A stretch of DNA of 34,806 nt, taken from contig CANMCL010000001.1 of NCBI GenBank assembly GCA_947496345.1, forward strand, positions 1 through 34,806, given 5' to 3'. This stretch comes from Actinomycetota bacterium. Its GTDB lineage: Bacteria > Actinomycetota > Actinomycetes > Nanopelagicales > Nanopelagicaceae. The position numbers and the translations under genes were made by a program. Under the pieces are notes generated by a model, which was not told the DNA's origin, did not search any database, and saw only the letters and a list, made by a program, of their open reading frames with translations. Positions 17,910 through 25,511 of the stretch are shown here, piece after piece; position 1 is the first letter of the stretch, and the number at the start of each line of letters is the position of its first letter.

Positions 17910-18656
17910 CTAGAACGGTGGCCAAGGGACAGCGGGCCAATCAGGGCTGGGAACAGGAAAGGATTCTTCAATAAGGGCGCGATCAATTCGTGCGACAGTT
18001 GCAGAGATCTCCTCTTCCTCAATTAATCCAGTAATTATATCTAGCTTCGATTCGGTGAATAACTCACGTGCTTGAATTAGAAGCGCTTTCTCTACTTCGG
18101 TAAATGATCTTCCTGCCCATTGCCATAAGACGGTGCGCAATTTGTCATCTACGTGGAAAGTAACTCCGTGATCACAACCATATAAATGGCCCCCCTCGAT
18201 CGGGATTAAGTGGCCAATCTTACGGTCGGTGTTATTTGTAATAATGTCCAGCAGCGCTAAGAGCCTTAACTTTGGATCGTTACCTTGGTAGAAATCCATC
18301 AAATCTACCTTTGGATCTATATCGATCCACTTTTGAACCATTCCGGTTCCGTAAGGTCCATCGCGCAGAATTGTTGGCGGAACCAAGTGCAGATTGAGCC
18401 AATGGCTTACCAAAAAAGTTAGGTACTCGCGATTAGCAAGAGAACCATCTGGAAAATCCCAGAGCGGGCGCTCCCCCGCGATCGGTTTATAAATACATGG
18501 AAATTCCCGATCTGCGCCAGAACTCTTAACACTGCACATTGCATACAAGGTCGCATTTGATGCATCAACTAAACGACCAGTAACAGTTAAGACTCCATTA
18601 TTTAGATCAACAAGGTCTTGCTCAATCTGTTCGAGATCGAGGTTGATTTCACTCAT
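17910..18656 (-). CDS. SCO1664-family protein with PI3/4-kinase-like residues
   Basis: 248 aa member of an actinobacterial family distantly related to phosphatidylinositol 3/4-kinases (TIGR03843 type, from memory). Kinase-like positions are visible: K57 in CIYKPIAGE as the likely ATP lysine, NNTDRKIGH (141-149) resembling a catalytic loop, and a CDHG (161-164) metal-binding element in the place of DFG. The N-terminal 60 residues resemble a small beta-rich lobe. The C-terminus is proline and tryptophan rich (PDWPAVPWPPF). The start at 18656 is set by an ATGA overlap with DUF3090; a longer form would extend 69 nt into that gene. Function and substrate are unknown; active-site residues suggest a real phosphotransferase. 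Confidence 0.85.
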   Translation of the reverse strand: MSEINLDLEQIEQDLVDLNNGVLTVTGRLVDASNATLYAMCSVKSSGADREFPCIYKPIAGERPLWDFPDGSLANREYLTFLVSHWLNLHLVPPTILRDGPYGTGMVQKWIDIDPKVDLMDFYQGNDPKLRLLALLDIITNNTDRKIGHLIPIEGGHLYGCDHGVTFHVDDKLRTVLWQWAGRSFTEVEKALLIQARELFTESKLDIITGLIEEEEISATVARIDRALIEESFPVPSPDWPAVPWPPF

Positions 18657-19198
18657 CGACGATATCCGTTGGAACGTGGACACAGATGCCCATTTGGATC
18701 GATCGGTCCACCACAGAAAGGACAAGGCGCGCGACCAGCAGCAACAACGGTATTGGCACGCTTGGCGAAACTTTCGGCGTATCCCAACGTCATCAATACC
18801 CGCAAAATATCTTGTTCAGATGATGTGTCTATTTCAAGAAGTTCATCATCTGCGTTATCGGAATCTGTTATTGCCTGAAGGTCAATCTCAATCAGACGAC
18901 GATCTGAAACATATGCCAATCCAATTACTCCAACACGAAACTCCTCATCTATAGGACTCTCGAGTGGTTCATCGTCATGACTGACTCTTTCAATAACTGT
19001 AAGCGGTTCACTCAATCGAATCTCGCGCAAAATTTGAAGAACCCGATCCGCTATCGCGGCTACTTGTGCCTTTTCCAGCGATACCGAGACCAGCCTTGAT
19101 CCTGTTCTGGCCTGGAGGAAAAAGGTGCGCTCTCCCGGAACGCCAACTGTTCCGACCACAAAGCGTTCCACTGGATCAAAGAGAAAAATGCGCGACAC
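18653..19198 (-). CDS. DUF3090 protein with C-terminal zinc-ribbon-like motif
   Basis: 181 aa conserved actinobacterial protein of unknown function (DUF3090, TIGR03847 type). It begins SRIFLFDPVERFVVGTVGVPGERTFFLQA, the family signature. The C-terminus carries CPFCGGPIDPNGHLCPR, with C159, C162, H171 and C173 placed to bind zinc. The middle is acidic. It starts with GTG, whose G is the last base of the upstream stop codon (TAGTG), and it ends in an ATGA overlap with the kinase-like gene. Such tight coupling on both sides suggests the three proteins act together, perhaps in a complex. Confidence 0.88.
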   Translation of the reverse strand: MSRIFLFDPVERFVVGTVGVPGERTFFLQARTGSRLVSVSLEKAQVAAIADRVLQILREIRLSEPLTVIERVSHDDEPLESPIDEEFRVGVIGLAYVSDRRLIEIDLQAITDSDNADDELLEIDTSSEQDILRVLMTLGYAESFAKRANTVVAAGRAPCPFCGGPIDPNGHLCPRSNGYRR

Positions 19199-19884
19199 TA
19201 CTTGCTTTTCTTTCCTGAGCCGCCACCGAGTAGCGCTTTTACCGCTCGCTTCTTAGGTGAAGTCTTAGCAAAATCGGCGATCGGAGTCGAGGTGTTATTT
19301 AACGTCAACACTCTAAAGTCTGTTCCGTCGAAATCTAAAACGGTAATTGAAGCAGGATCAATCACAATCTTCTGAAAGTTATCAAGATGTGTTCCCAAAA
19401 CCGCAGCAACAATGCTTTTAATAACATCACCATGGCTTACTAGTACCTGCAGACCGCCTTCAGCCGCCGCGCTGTGCACCGCCCTCATTGCACGAACTTG
19501 CACGTGAGCTAGCCCTTCACCGGCTGGAAAGTACATCGCGCTAGGTCGATTCTGAACGACTTTCCAGAGTTTTTCACGGTAGAGAGCAGATAATTTCTTT
19601 CCAGTCCATTTTCCATAGTCAACTTCAGAGAGATCCTCATTTACAACGATCTTCGGTCGATCTTTCGAAGGAATTGACTTTACGAGTGGAGCAATTGTTA
19701 AGTGGCATCTTTCCAGCGGGCTTGTGTGTACTTTAGAAATCTTGCTTCCCGCTAATCGTTTCGCTAAATCTTCAGATTGCGATACACCATGTTCGGTCAG
19801 CACTATGCCATCTGCGCGGCCGGCAAGAATGCCGCGTTGATTAGCAACTGAGTGCGCATGACGTATTAGAAGTATCCGTGTCAT
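19198..19884 (-). CDS. Histidine phosphatase / phosphomutase-like protein (MSMEG_4193 family)
   Basis: 228 aa member of the histidine phosphatase (phosphoglycerate mutase-like) superfamily. LLIRHAHS holds the phosphorylated histidine (H9 of R8-H9-A10-H11), HTSPLERC and EVDYGKWTGK are conserved inner motifs, and LVSHGDVIKS supplies the second catalytic histidine. The C-terminus is a basic, glycine-rich tail (TSPKKRAVKALLGGGSGKKSK). It is the first gene of the operon that ends in mshC and has no ribosome binding site; TAACCT lies 6 nt before the ATG. The substrate is unknown. The operon position makes a phosphorylated mycothiol intermediate a testable idea, not a conclusion. Confidence 0.88.
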   Translation of the reverse strand: MTRILLIRHAHSVANQRGILAGRADGIVLTEHGVSQSEDLAKRLAGSKISKVHTSPLERCHLTIAPLVKSIPSKDRPKIVVNEDLSEVDYGKWTGKKLSALYREKLWKVVQNRPSAMYFPAGEGLAHVQVRAMRAVHSAAAEGGLQVLVSHGDVIKSIVAAVLGTHLDNFQKIVIDPASITVLDFDGTDFRVLTLNNTSTPIADFAKTSPKKRAVKALLGGGSGKKSK

Positions 19885-19896
19885 GTTGGAAGGTTA
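19885..19896 (-). promoter_or_regulatory. Putative leaderless promoter of the mshC operon
   Basis: TAACCT (19896-19891, minus strand) ends 6 nt before ATG 19884, and the spacer contains no ribosome binding site. Transcription is expected to start at the A of the ATG. The divergent aldo/keto reductase promoter lies 25 bp away. Confidence 0.5.
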
Positions 19897-19921
19897 TCCG
19901 TAATTTATCCTCTCGTCTTGC

Positions 19922-19933
19922 TAGGGTCGCGGT
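19922..19933 (+). promoter_or_regulatory. Putative leaderless promoter of the aldo/keto reductase gene
   Basis: TAGGGT (19922-19927) ends 6 nt before ATG 19934. There is no spaced Shine-Dalgarno; the purines in this stretch belong to the hexamer itself. Confidence 0.45.
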
Positions 19934-20878
19934 ATGGAAATGCGCATGGTGGGAAACTCAGGGCTGGAAATCTCCCGTTTAGGCCTTGGCACTATGACGT
20001 GGGGCCGAGATACCGATACTCACGAAGCTGCCGATCAAGCGCGTGCATATATAGAGGCCGGTGGAAACTTTCTTGATACCGCTAGCCATTACGGAGATGG
20101 TGATTCCGAGCGAGTTATTGGTGGACTCATTGGCACCCTTTTTCGCCGGGAAGATGTAGTTATCTCCACTAAGGCAGGAGTCAATTACGAAAGCGGTTCA
20201 TTGAGGACGGATGCTTCAAGACCATCTCTTATGTCGGCGCTAGATCAATCGCTCGCAAGGCTAGGTACAGATCACGTTGATTTATGGCAGGTGCAGATCT
20301 GGGATGAAAAAGTTCCTCTAGAAGATTCTCTCTCCGCACTTGATTGGGCGTATACAAGCGGTCGCGCGAGATATATAGGAATTTCTAATTTCAATGGTTG
20401 GCAGAGCGCACGTGCAATATCACTTCAAGAAGCTAATTCTGCAAAAGCGCCAATAACTTCGATGCAGAACGAATTCTCGCTTTTAGCTCGAAGCGTTGAA
20501 GGTGATGCACTGGATTGCGCGATCAACTTACATAGAGGCTTTATTGCATGGTCACCGCTTGGCCGTGGCGCACTAACTGGAAAATATAGGCAAGGAATAC
20601 CAGCCGATTCACGGGCGGCCACTCCACACTTTGCACCGTTTATTGAGCCTTATCTAAATGAGAAGTCACGACGCATCGTCGAAGCAGTTAGCGTTGCTGC
20701 ACAAGGTCTTGGTTACTCACCTCTAGAGGTCGCGCTTGCCTGGGTAAGGGATTTTCCAGGAGTAACTTCGGCTGTAGTTGGCGCGCGGACCGGTGCCCAG
20801 ATGCGCGGAATTTTGGTTAGCGAAGAGATCGCACTTCCAGAAGTTGTGCGTACAGCGCTAGACGAGATTTCGCGATAA
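19934..20878 (+). CDS. Aldo/keto reductase with His-to-Gln change in the catalytic tetrad
   Basis: 314 aa NADPH-dependent oxidoreductase of the AKR superfamily, (beta/alpha)8 barrel. The N-terminal GNSGLEISRLGLGTMTWG, FLDTASHYGDG (D48, Y53), ISTKAG (K80), GRARYIGISNFNGWQ, and the NADPH-binding SPLGRGALTGKY and GARTGAQM stretches are all present. The usual catalytic histidine of the D-Y-K-H tetrad, expected in the DLWQVH-type motif, is replaced by Q121 (DLWQVQIWD). That suggests altered catalysis or a preference for different substrates. It is a single gene, divergent from the mshC operon and convergent with the M20 peptidase gene, 7 bp apart. Confidence 0.92.
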   Translation: MEMRMVGNSGLEISRLGLGTMTWGRDTDTHEAADQARAYIEAGGNFLDTASHYGDGDSERVIGGLIGTLFRREDVVISTKAGVNYESGSLRTDASRPSLMSALDQSLARLGTDHVDLWQVQIWDEKVPLEDSLSALDWAYTSGRARYIGISNFNGWQSARAISLQEANSAKAPITSMQNEFSLLARSVEGDALDCAINLHRGFIAWSPLGRGALTGKYRQGIPADSRAATPHFAPFIEPYLNEKSRRIVEAVSVAAQGLGYSPLEVALAWVRDFPGVTSAVVGARTGAQMRGILVSEEIALPEVVRTALDEISR

Positions 20879-20885
20879 ATCTGAA

Positions 20886-22214
20886 TTAAGCGTTTTCTAG
20901 GAAATTCGAAAGTACACGGACTCCGAATCGTAGCCCGTCGATTGGTACGCGCTCGTCCACGCCATGGAACAAAGCCATAAAATCTAAATCCGCCGGTAGG
21001 CGTAAAGGCGAAAATCCATAACCAACAATTCCTAATTCAGAGAGCGCTTTATTATCTGTTCCACCACTCATCAAGTAGGGAACGGGAATTCCTTCAGGAT
21101 CTTGGCTAAGCAGCGCCGCCTTCATTGCTTCTACCAACGGAGAATCAAAATCAACTTCCAGCGCAATGTCGTGTGAAATTGTTTCAATTGCAATATCAGG
21201 TCCAATTATCGCGCGAATGGTGGAATTCAACTCCTCTTCATAACCAGGCAGGAAGCGTCCATCAATCACTGCACTTGCTGAACCAGGAATCACATTTGCT
21301 TTATAGCCAGCATCGAGCATTGTTGGATTAGCCGTGTTCTGCAAAGTAGCTCCAATCATTCTCGCTGTTGAACCAACTTCCTTCAGTAAAGGACGAAGAT
21401 CGCTTTCGTCATACTCGCGTCCCGTGACTCGTGCCACCTCTTTGAAAAGTTTCTTAACAGTTTTGGTGTAACGCTGTGGCCACTCGTGCTTTCCGATTTT
21501 CGCGACGGCATCAGTAAGAGCCGTTACAGCGTTTTCATCGTTCATCATGGATCCGTGCCCTGCACGACCTTGCGCGGTTAGACGCATCCAATGAATTCCT
21601 TTTTGCGCCGCTTCCACGAAGTAAAGTCGTTTTCCATCTGCGACAGTTACAGAAAAGCCGCCAACTTCGGAGATAGCTTCCGAGCATCCAGAAAACACTT
21701 CAGGGTGTTTTGCACTCATGAAGCGCGACCCATAGGTCATTCCTGCCTCTTCATCAGCGAAGAACGCCAAAACAATATCGCGCTCTGGTTGATATCCGCG
21801 TCTTGCCCAATCTCGAACGATCGCCAAAATCATGGCATCCATGTTCTTCATATCAACTGCGCCGCGACCCCAAATCATTCCATCTTTGATGATTCCGCCA
21901 AAGGGATCGACCGACCAATCATCGGCGTTCGCTGGGACAACATCAGTGTGGCCATGGACAACAAGTCCTGCACGCGAAGAATCACTACCCTTTATTCGCG
22001 CAATGACATTGCAGCGATTCGGAGCTGCTTCATAAATTTTCGATTCAATACCAACTTCTGCCAAAGATTTAACAATATAAGCGGCGACAACTGATTCATC
22101 GCCCTTTCCCTCACCAAAGTTAACGCTAGGGATACGGATTAACTCTTGACATATTTTTATTGCTTCGTCTTCTACCGAAGTTAAATCTTTTGACTGATCA
22201 CTGCTCATCTCCAT
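20886..22214 (-). CDS. M20/M25/M40-family zinc metallopeptidase
   Basis: 442 aa cytoplasmic metallohydrolase related to dipeptidases, carboxypeptidases and DapE/ArgE. Metal ligands and catalytic residues are recognisable: VVHGHTDVVPA (H and D), GRGAVDMKNMDA (bridging D), FADEEAGMTYGS (catalytic Glu pair), and a C-terminal histidine in ALFHGVDERVP. The dimerisation domain sits between about residues 210 and 350 and starts with GRAGHGSMMNDENAV. The substrate is not determined; a general peptidase is likelier than DapE because no lysine-pathway gene is nearby. Two close ATGs (22214 and 22208) are possible starts. No ribosome binding site is clear at the first. Confidence 0.93.
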   Translation of the reverse strand: MEMSSDQSKDLTSVEDEAIKICQELIRIPSVNFGEGKGDESVVAAYIVKSLAEVGIESKIYEAAPNRCNVIARIKGSDSSRAGLVVHGHTDVVPANADDWSVDPFGGIIKDGMIWGRGAVDMKNMDAMILAIVRDWARRGYQPERDIVLAFFADEEAGMTYGSRFMSAKHPEVFSGCSEAISEVGGFSVTVADGKRLYFVEAAQKGIHWMRLTAQGRAGHGSMMNDENAVTALTDAVAKIGKHEWPQRYTKTVKKLFKEVARVTGREYDESDLRPLLKEVGSTARMIGATLQNTANPTMLDAGYKANVIPGSASAVIDGRFLPGYEEELNSTIRAIIGPDIAIETISHDIALEVDFDSPLVEAMKAALLSQDPEGIPVPYLMSGGTDNKALSELGIVGYGFSPLRLPADLDFMALFHGVDERVPIDGLRFGVRVLSNFLENA

Positions 22215-22321
22215 ATTGTCTACTAAAGCCAGTTATTTATCTCCTAGTGGCGCGCTCGGCCCAGCGGCATCGCCCACTTTGCCTCAGGGGCCTCACCGTT
22301 GATATCGTTACCAACTCACTC

Positions 22322-22405
22322 GTCCGGGTGGCGGAATTGGCAGACGCGCTAGCTTGAGGTGTTAGTGCCCGCAAGGGCTTAGGGGTTCAAGTCCCCTCTC
22401 GGACA
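22322..22405 (+). tRNA. tRNA-Leu (anticodon GAG)
   Basis: An 84-nt class II tRNA. The acceptor arms GTCCGGG and CTCGGAC pair with one G-U; the anticodon arm CTAGC/GTTAG encloses the loop TTGAGGT, giving anticodon GAG (reads CUC and CUU). A long variable arm built around GTGCCCGCAAGGGC marks a leucine-type tRNA, and the T arm GGGG-TTCAAGT-CCCC is standard. The discriminator base is A, and CCA is not encoded. It is followed by a run of T that precedes the apt gene. Confidence 0.96.
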
Positions 22406-22432
22406 CGTTTTTTATGATGGAATGGGTGGGTT

Positions 22433-22960
22433 ATGGAGTTCTCAAGCGCCCTCGAATTGATCCGCAAGATTCCTGACTTTCCAAAACCAGGAATTCTTTT
22501 TCAAGATATAACACCAGTTCTTGCCAACTCCGATGCCTTTACAGCAGTTATCAAGGAGATGGCGAAGTCATTGCCAAACGTTGATGTCGTCGCAGGAATA
22601 GAAGCCCGCGGTTTCATACTCGCTGCCGCTTTAGCCGGTGCATCCGCAAAGGGATTTGTTCCTTTTCGCAAAAGTGGAAAACTTCCGCACCAGACTCACG
22701 GTGAAAAGTATGGACTTGAATATGGTGATGACGAAATCGAAGTTCATATAGATGCCTTCACTTCTGGTCAGAAGGTTCTGATCATTGATGATGTATTAGC
22801 AACTGGTGGAACCCTCCTGGCGGCGATAGCACTTGCCCGGCGCGGCGATGCGATCGTTGAGAAGGTCTTGGTCTTACTGGAAATAGATTTCTTAGCAGGA
22901 AGAAAACGAATCGCCGAGATCTATCCTGAGATAGAAGTCATCGCTCTTGCGCACGCATGA
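22433..22960 (+). CDS. apt: Adenine phosphoribosyltransferase
   Basis: 175 aa purine salvage enzyme converting adenine and PRPP to AMP. The family start IRKIPDFPKPGILFQDITPVLA, GIEARGFILAAALA, and FVPFRKSGKLPHQT with the flexible-loop EYGDDEIEVH are all present. The PRPP-binding signature is VLIIDDVLATGGT (about 117-129). The length is typical. It follows tRNA-Leu by 27 bp; a TATGAT element at 22413-22418 could serve as its own -10, giving a very short leader. Together with the NCS2 permease downstream it forms a purine uptake and salvage route. Confidence 0.96.
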   Translation: MEFSSALELIRKIPDFPKPGILFQDITPVLANSDAFTAVIKEMAKSLPNVDVVAGIEARGFILAAALAGASAKGFVPFRKSGKLPHQTHGEKYGLEYGDDEIEVHIDAFTSGQKVLIIDDVLATGGTLLAAIALARRGDAIVEKVLVLLEIDFLAGRKRIAEIYPEIEVIALAHA

Positions 22961-22993
22961 TTACATTCAATGCGCTCGACGTGAAAAAGTGGC

Positions 22994-22997
22994 AGGA
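22994..22997 (+). promoter_or_regulatory. Shine-Dalgarno site that decides the tdk start
   Basis: AGGA lies 8 nt before GTG 23006. An ATG at 22997 overlaps this site and would have no ribosome binding site of its own at proper spacing. Confidence 0.55.
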
Positions 22998-23005
22998 TGC
23001 GCTCC

Positions 23006-23680
23006 GTGGCTGAGTTAATTTATTACTGCGGGACTATGGATAGCGGAAAGTCCACCCTTGCCTTGCAGACTGCACACAACCATAAAAGCCGTGGCCGTTC
23101 TGGTTTGATTTTTACGAGCAAAGATCGGGCTGGAAGTGGAGTTATTTCATCGAGGCTAGGTTTACAGAGCAGTGCTATCGAAGTTGATTCTGATTTGGAT
23201 ATCCACCGCTTAGTTGTTGAAAGGCTATCTCTAGGTGATCGTATCGATTACATCATCTGCGATGAGGCACAGTTCTACCAGCCGGTCCAGATCGAAGGTT
23301 TAGCAAAAATTGTTGACGGTCTCGGAATAGATGTCTTTGCCTTCGGCATCCTTGCTGACTTCCGAACCAAACTCTTCCCAGGATCAGCTCGTCTAGTTGA
23401 GCTAGCCGATCGAGTAAACACGTTGCAAGTTGAGGCTCTCTGTTGGTGCGGCTCTCGTGCAACGCACAATGCACGAACCCTCGGTGGAGTAATGGTTACC
23501 GAAGGCGAACAAGTTGTCGTCGGCGATGTCGCACCTGGATCTGAAATTGCTTACGAAGTTCTATGTCGTCGCCATCATATGCGCCAAGTGACCGCTAGGG
23601 CCTCGCGCGCAGGACATACCTCGCCAATGCCTTTACCATTTAACCAAGAAGATGACATCACGAAAGGAGATAGAAAATGA
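23006..23680 (+). CDS. tdk: Thymidine kinase (type II)
   Basis: 224 aa ATP-dependent kinase that salvages thymidine to dTMP. The P-loop is CGTMDSGKST (8-17), the actinobacterial variant of GPMFSGKT. IICDEAQFY is the Walker B region, and FGILADFRTKLFPGSARLVELAD is the conserved lasso region. Zinc ligands are CWC in the middle and CRRHH near the C-terminus. The GTG start at 23006 gives the family N-terminus (M)AELIYYCGTMD and has AGGA upstream; an ATG three codons earlier is the alternative. It overlaps the alcohol dehydrogenase start by ATGA. Confidence 0.95.
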   Translation: MAELIYYCGTMDSGKSTLALQTAHNHKSRGRSGLIFTSKDRAGSGVISSRLGLQSSAIEVDSDLDIHRLVVERLSLGDRIDYIICDEAQFYQPVQIEGLAKIVDGLGIDVFAFGILADFRTKLFPGSARLVELADRVNTLQVEALCWCGSRATHNARTLGGVMVTEGEQVVVGDVAPGSEIAYEVLCRRHHMRQVTARASRAGHTSPMPLPFNQEDDITKGDRK

Positions 23681-24717
23681 AGGTTCGTGGATACGCAGCG
23701 ATGCAGGCAAAAGCACAACTAACTCCTTGGGAATTTGAACGGCGCGAACTTGGTGGTCACGATGTTCTTCTGGATATTAAATACTCAGGAATATGTCACT
23801 CAGATATTCATCAAGCTCGTGAAGAATGGGGACCGGCAATTTTTCCAATGGTTCCAGGTCACGAAATTGCAGGCGTTGTTACCCAAGTTGGCCCATCAGT
23901 TACTAAATTCAAAGTTGGCGATCGCATCGGTGTCGGTGTTTTTGTTGATTCTTGCCGTAAATGTCCTTCTTGCTTAAAAGGTTTACAGCAGTACTGCATT
24001 GAGGGAATGACTGGTACCTATAACCAACTAGAACGCGATGGAAAGACTCCTGCGATGGGTGGATACTCCAACGTAATGGTAATAAATGAGGATTACGCAG
24101 TTACGATCCCGGATAACTTGTCACTTGATGGAGTCGCGCCGTTGCTCTGTGCCGGAATCACACTTTATTCACCAATCAAACATTGGAACGCTGGCCCTGG
24201 TAAGAAAGTTGCAGTGATGGGTCTTGGCGGGTTAGGTCACATGGGCGTGAAGTTTGCAGTCGCACTTGGCGCTGACGTAACAGTGTTCTCCCACTCTCCT
24301 TCGAAGGAATCTGATGCGAAAGCTATGGGAGCGCATCATTTCGTTTCGACTAAAGAGGAAGGCTTCAATAAGAAGTACATAAAGCATTTCGATGTAATTC
24401 TAAATACGGTCAGCGCGGAATTGGATATCAATACCTACCTTGAGATGTTAAATGTCGATGGAACTTTAGTGGTCATCGGTCTACCAGGAAAACCATATGC
24501 AGTTGAAGTTGGATCACTTCTTCCTGCCCGACGTTCACTATCGGGTTCAATGATTGGTGGAATACCTGAAATGCAGGAAATGCTCGATTTCTGCGGCAAG
24601 CACAATATTGTGAGCGATATTGAAGTCATCAAAGCCGATTACATCAACACCGCTTACGAGCGCACCGTTGCAAGTGATGTTAAGTATCGCTTTGTAATTG
24701 ATGCTTCAACTTTCTAA
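23677..24717 (+). CDS. Zinc-dependent alcohol dehydrogenase (CAD/YahK-like)
   Basis: 346 aa medium-chain dehydrogenase of the cinnamyl alcohol/AdhC-YahK type, probably an NADP(H)-linked aldehyde reductase. Catalytic zinc ligands are C40 (SGICHSD), H62-E63 (PGHEIAG) and a cysteine in PLLCAGIT. Structural zinc cysteines are C93, C96, C99 and C107. The Rossmann motif GLGGLGHMG lies near residue 186. A strong AAAGGAGA ribosome site precedes the ATG, which lies in an ATGA overlap with tdk, so the two are co-transcribed although their functions appear unrelated. It converges on the DUF554 gene, 8 bp apart. Confidence 0.94.
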   Translation: MKVRGYAAMQAKAQLTPWEFERRELGGHDVLLDIKYSGICHSDIHQAREEWGPAIFPMVPGHEIAGVVTQVGPSVTKFKVGDRIGVGVFVDSCRKCPSCLKGLQQYCIEGMTGTYNQLERDGKTPAMGGYSNVMVINEDYAVTIPDNLSLDGVAPLLCAGITLYSPIKHWNAGPGKKVAVMGLGGLGHMGVKFAVALGADVTVFSHSPSKESDAKAMGAHHFVSTKEEGFNKKYIKHFDVILNTVSAELDINTYLEMLNVDGTLVVIGLPGKPYAVEVGSLLPARRSLSGSMIGGIPEMQEMLDFCGKHNIVSDIEVIKADYINTAYERTVASDVKYRFVIDASTF

Positions 24718-24725
24718 AAATCTTC

Positions 24726-25460
24726 CTAGGCGAAGGTATGCAGAAGTTGAACTAAGACTGGGGCAACGATCAACGCAGGCAATAAGTTACCCGCTGCGAT
24801 ATCTTTTATCTTCAAAAGTCTTAGTCCTACGCAAATTAACACAAGGCCACCAGTGATTGTCATTGCATCAATCTGGTATCCGCTCAGGATGTTTCCGAGG
24901 CCCAGACCAATAAGTGTCCAGAGCCCTTGGTAGATTCCAACTGGAATCGCTGAAGCGGCAACTCCCCAACCTAAACTTGCCGCGAAAGCCATCGCAGCAA
25001 AGAAGTCGAGACTTGATTTCAAGAGAAGCTGATCCACTCCGGTGGACATCCCATCGCTGATAGATCCTAAAATCGCAAGCGGACCAATAATAAAGAGAAG
25101 TGATGCTGATACGAAGCCTTCTACGAAAGTGCTCTCTTCGTGCGCGCGAAATTTTTTGCGTAAGTTCTCGCCGATCCCATCTAACTTACTCTCTAAATTA
25201 AGTGCAGAGCCAATTAGGCCCCCGATTAACAATGAAGCGAGAATCGCTAAAAGTGTCCAACCTTTAGGAAGCGCTGATATATAACGCTGCGACCACATAG
25301 GCGTTAAGGCGCTTGCCGCTCCGAGAATTGTTATCAAACCCAAGACATCTGTGATCAAAGTTCTTGTGCGAGTTGGCATGCGCCCGCCGACTAAAACACC
25401 AATAGCCGCTCCCCCAATAATGGTTGCGATATTTACGGTTGTACCAAAGCCAACGAACAT
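24726..25460 (-). CDS. DUF554 membrane protein
   Basis: 244 aa polytopic membrane protein of the DUF554 (YqgA/YdfK) family, recognisable from the N-terminal GTTVNIATIIGGAAIGVLVGGRMP and the central FIIGPLAILGSISDGMSTGVDQLLLKSSLDF segments. Six or seven hydrophobic segments can be traced. Function is unknown; an inner-membrane transporter is a guess. It is monocistronic and divergent from the YczE-like gene with 51 bp between starts. Confidence 0.9.
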   Translation of the reverse strand: MFVGFGTTVNIATIIGGAAIGVLVGGRMPTRTRTLITDVLGLITILGAASALTPMWSQRYISALPKGWTLLAILASLLIGGLIGSALNLESKLDGIGENLRKKFRAHEESTFVEGFVSASLLFIIGPLAILGSISDGMSTGVDQLLLKSSLDFFAAMAFAASLGWGVAASAIPVGIYQGLWTLIGLGLGNILSGYQIDAMTITGGLVLICVGLRLLKIKDIAAGNLLPALIVAPVLVQLLHTFA

Positions 25461-25473
25461 AGTGTTAACAATA
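25461..25473 (-). promoter_or_regulatory. Putative leaderless promoter of the DUF554 gene
   Basis: TATTGT (25473-25468, minus strand) ends 7 nt before ATG 25460. No ribosome binding site is present in the spacer. Confidence 0.45.
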
Positions 25474-25499
25474 GAGGATATAAATCGCAGACTTTGCTA

Positions 25500-25511
25500 T
25501 AAACTCCCCAG
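25500..25511 (+). promoter_or_regulatory. Putative leaderless promoter of the YczE-like gene
   Basis: TAAACT (25500-25505) ends 6 nt before ATG 25512, the same hexamer and spacing as in front of hisE. The spacer CCCCAG cannot serve as a ribosome binding site. Confidence 0.45.
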
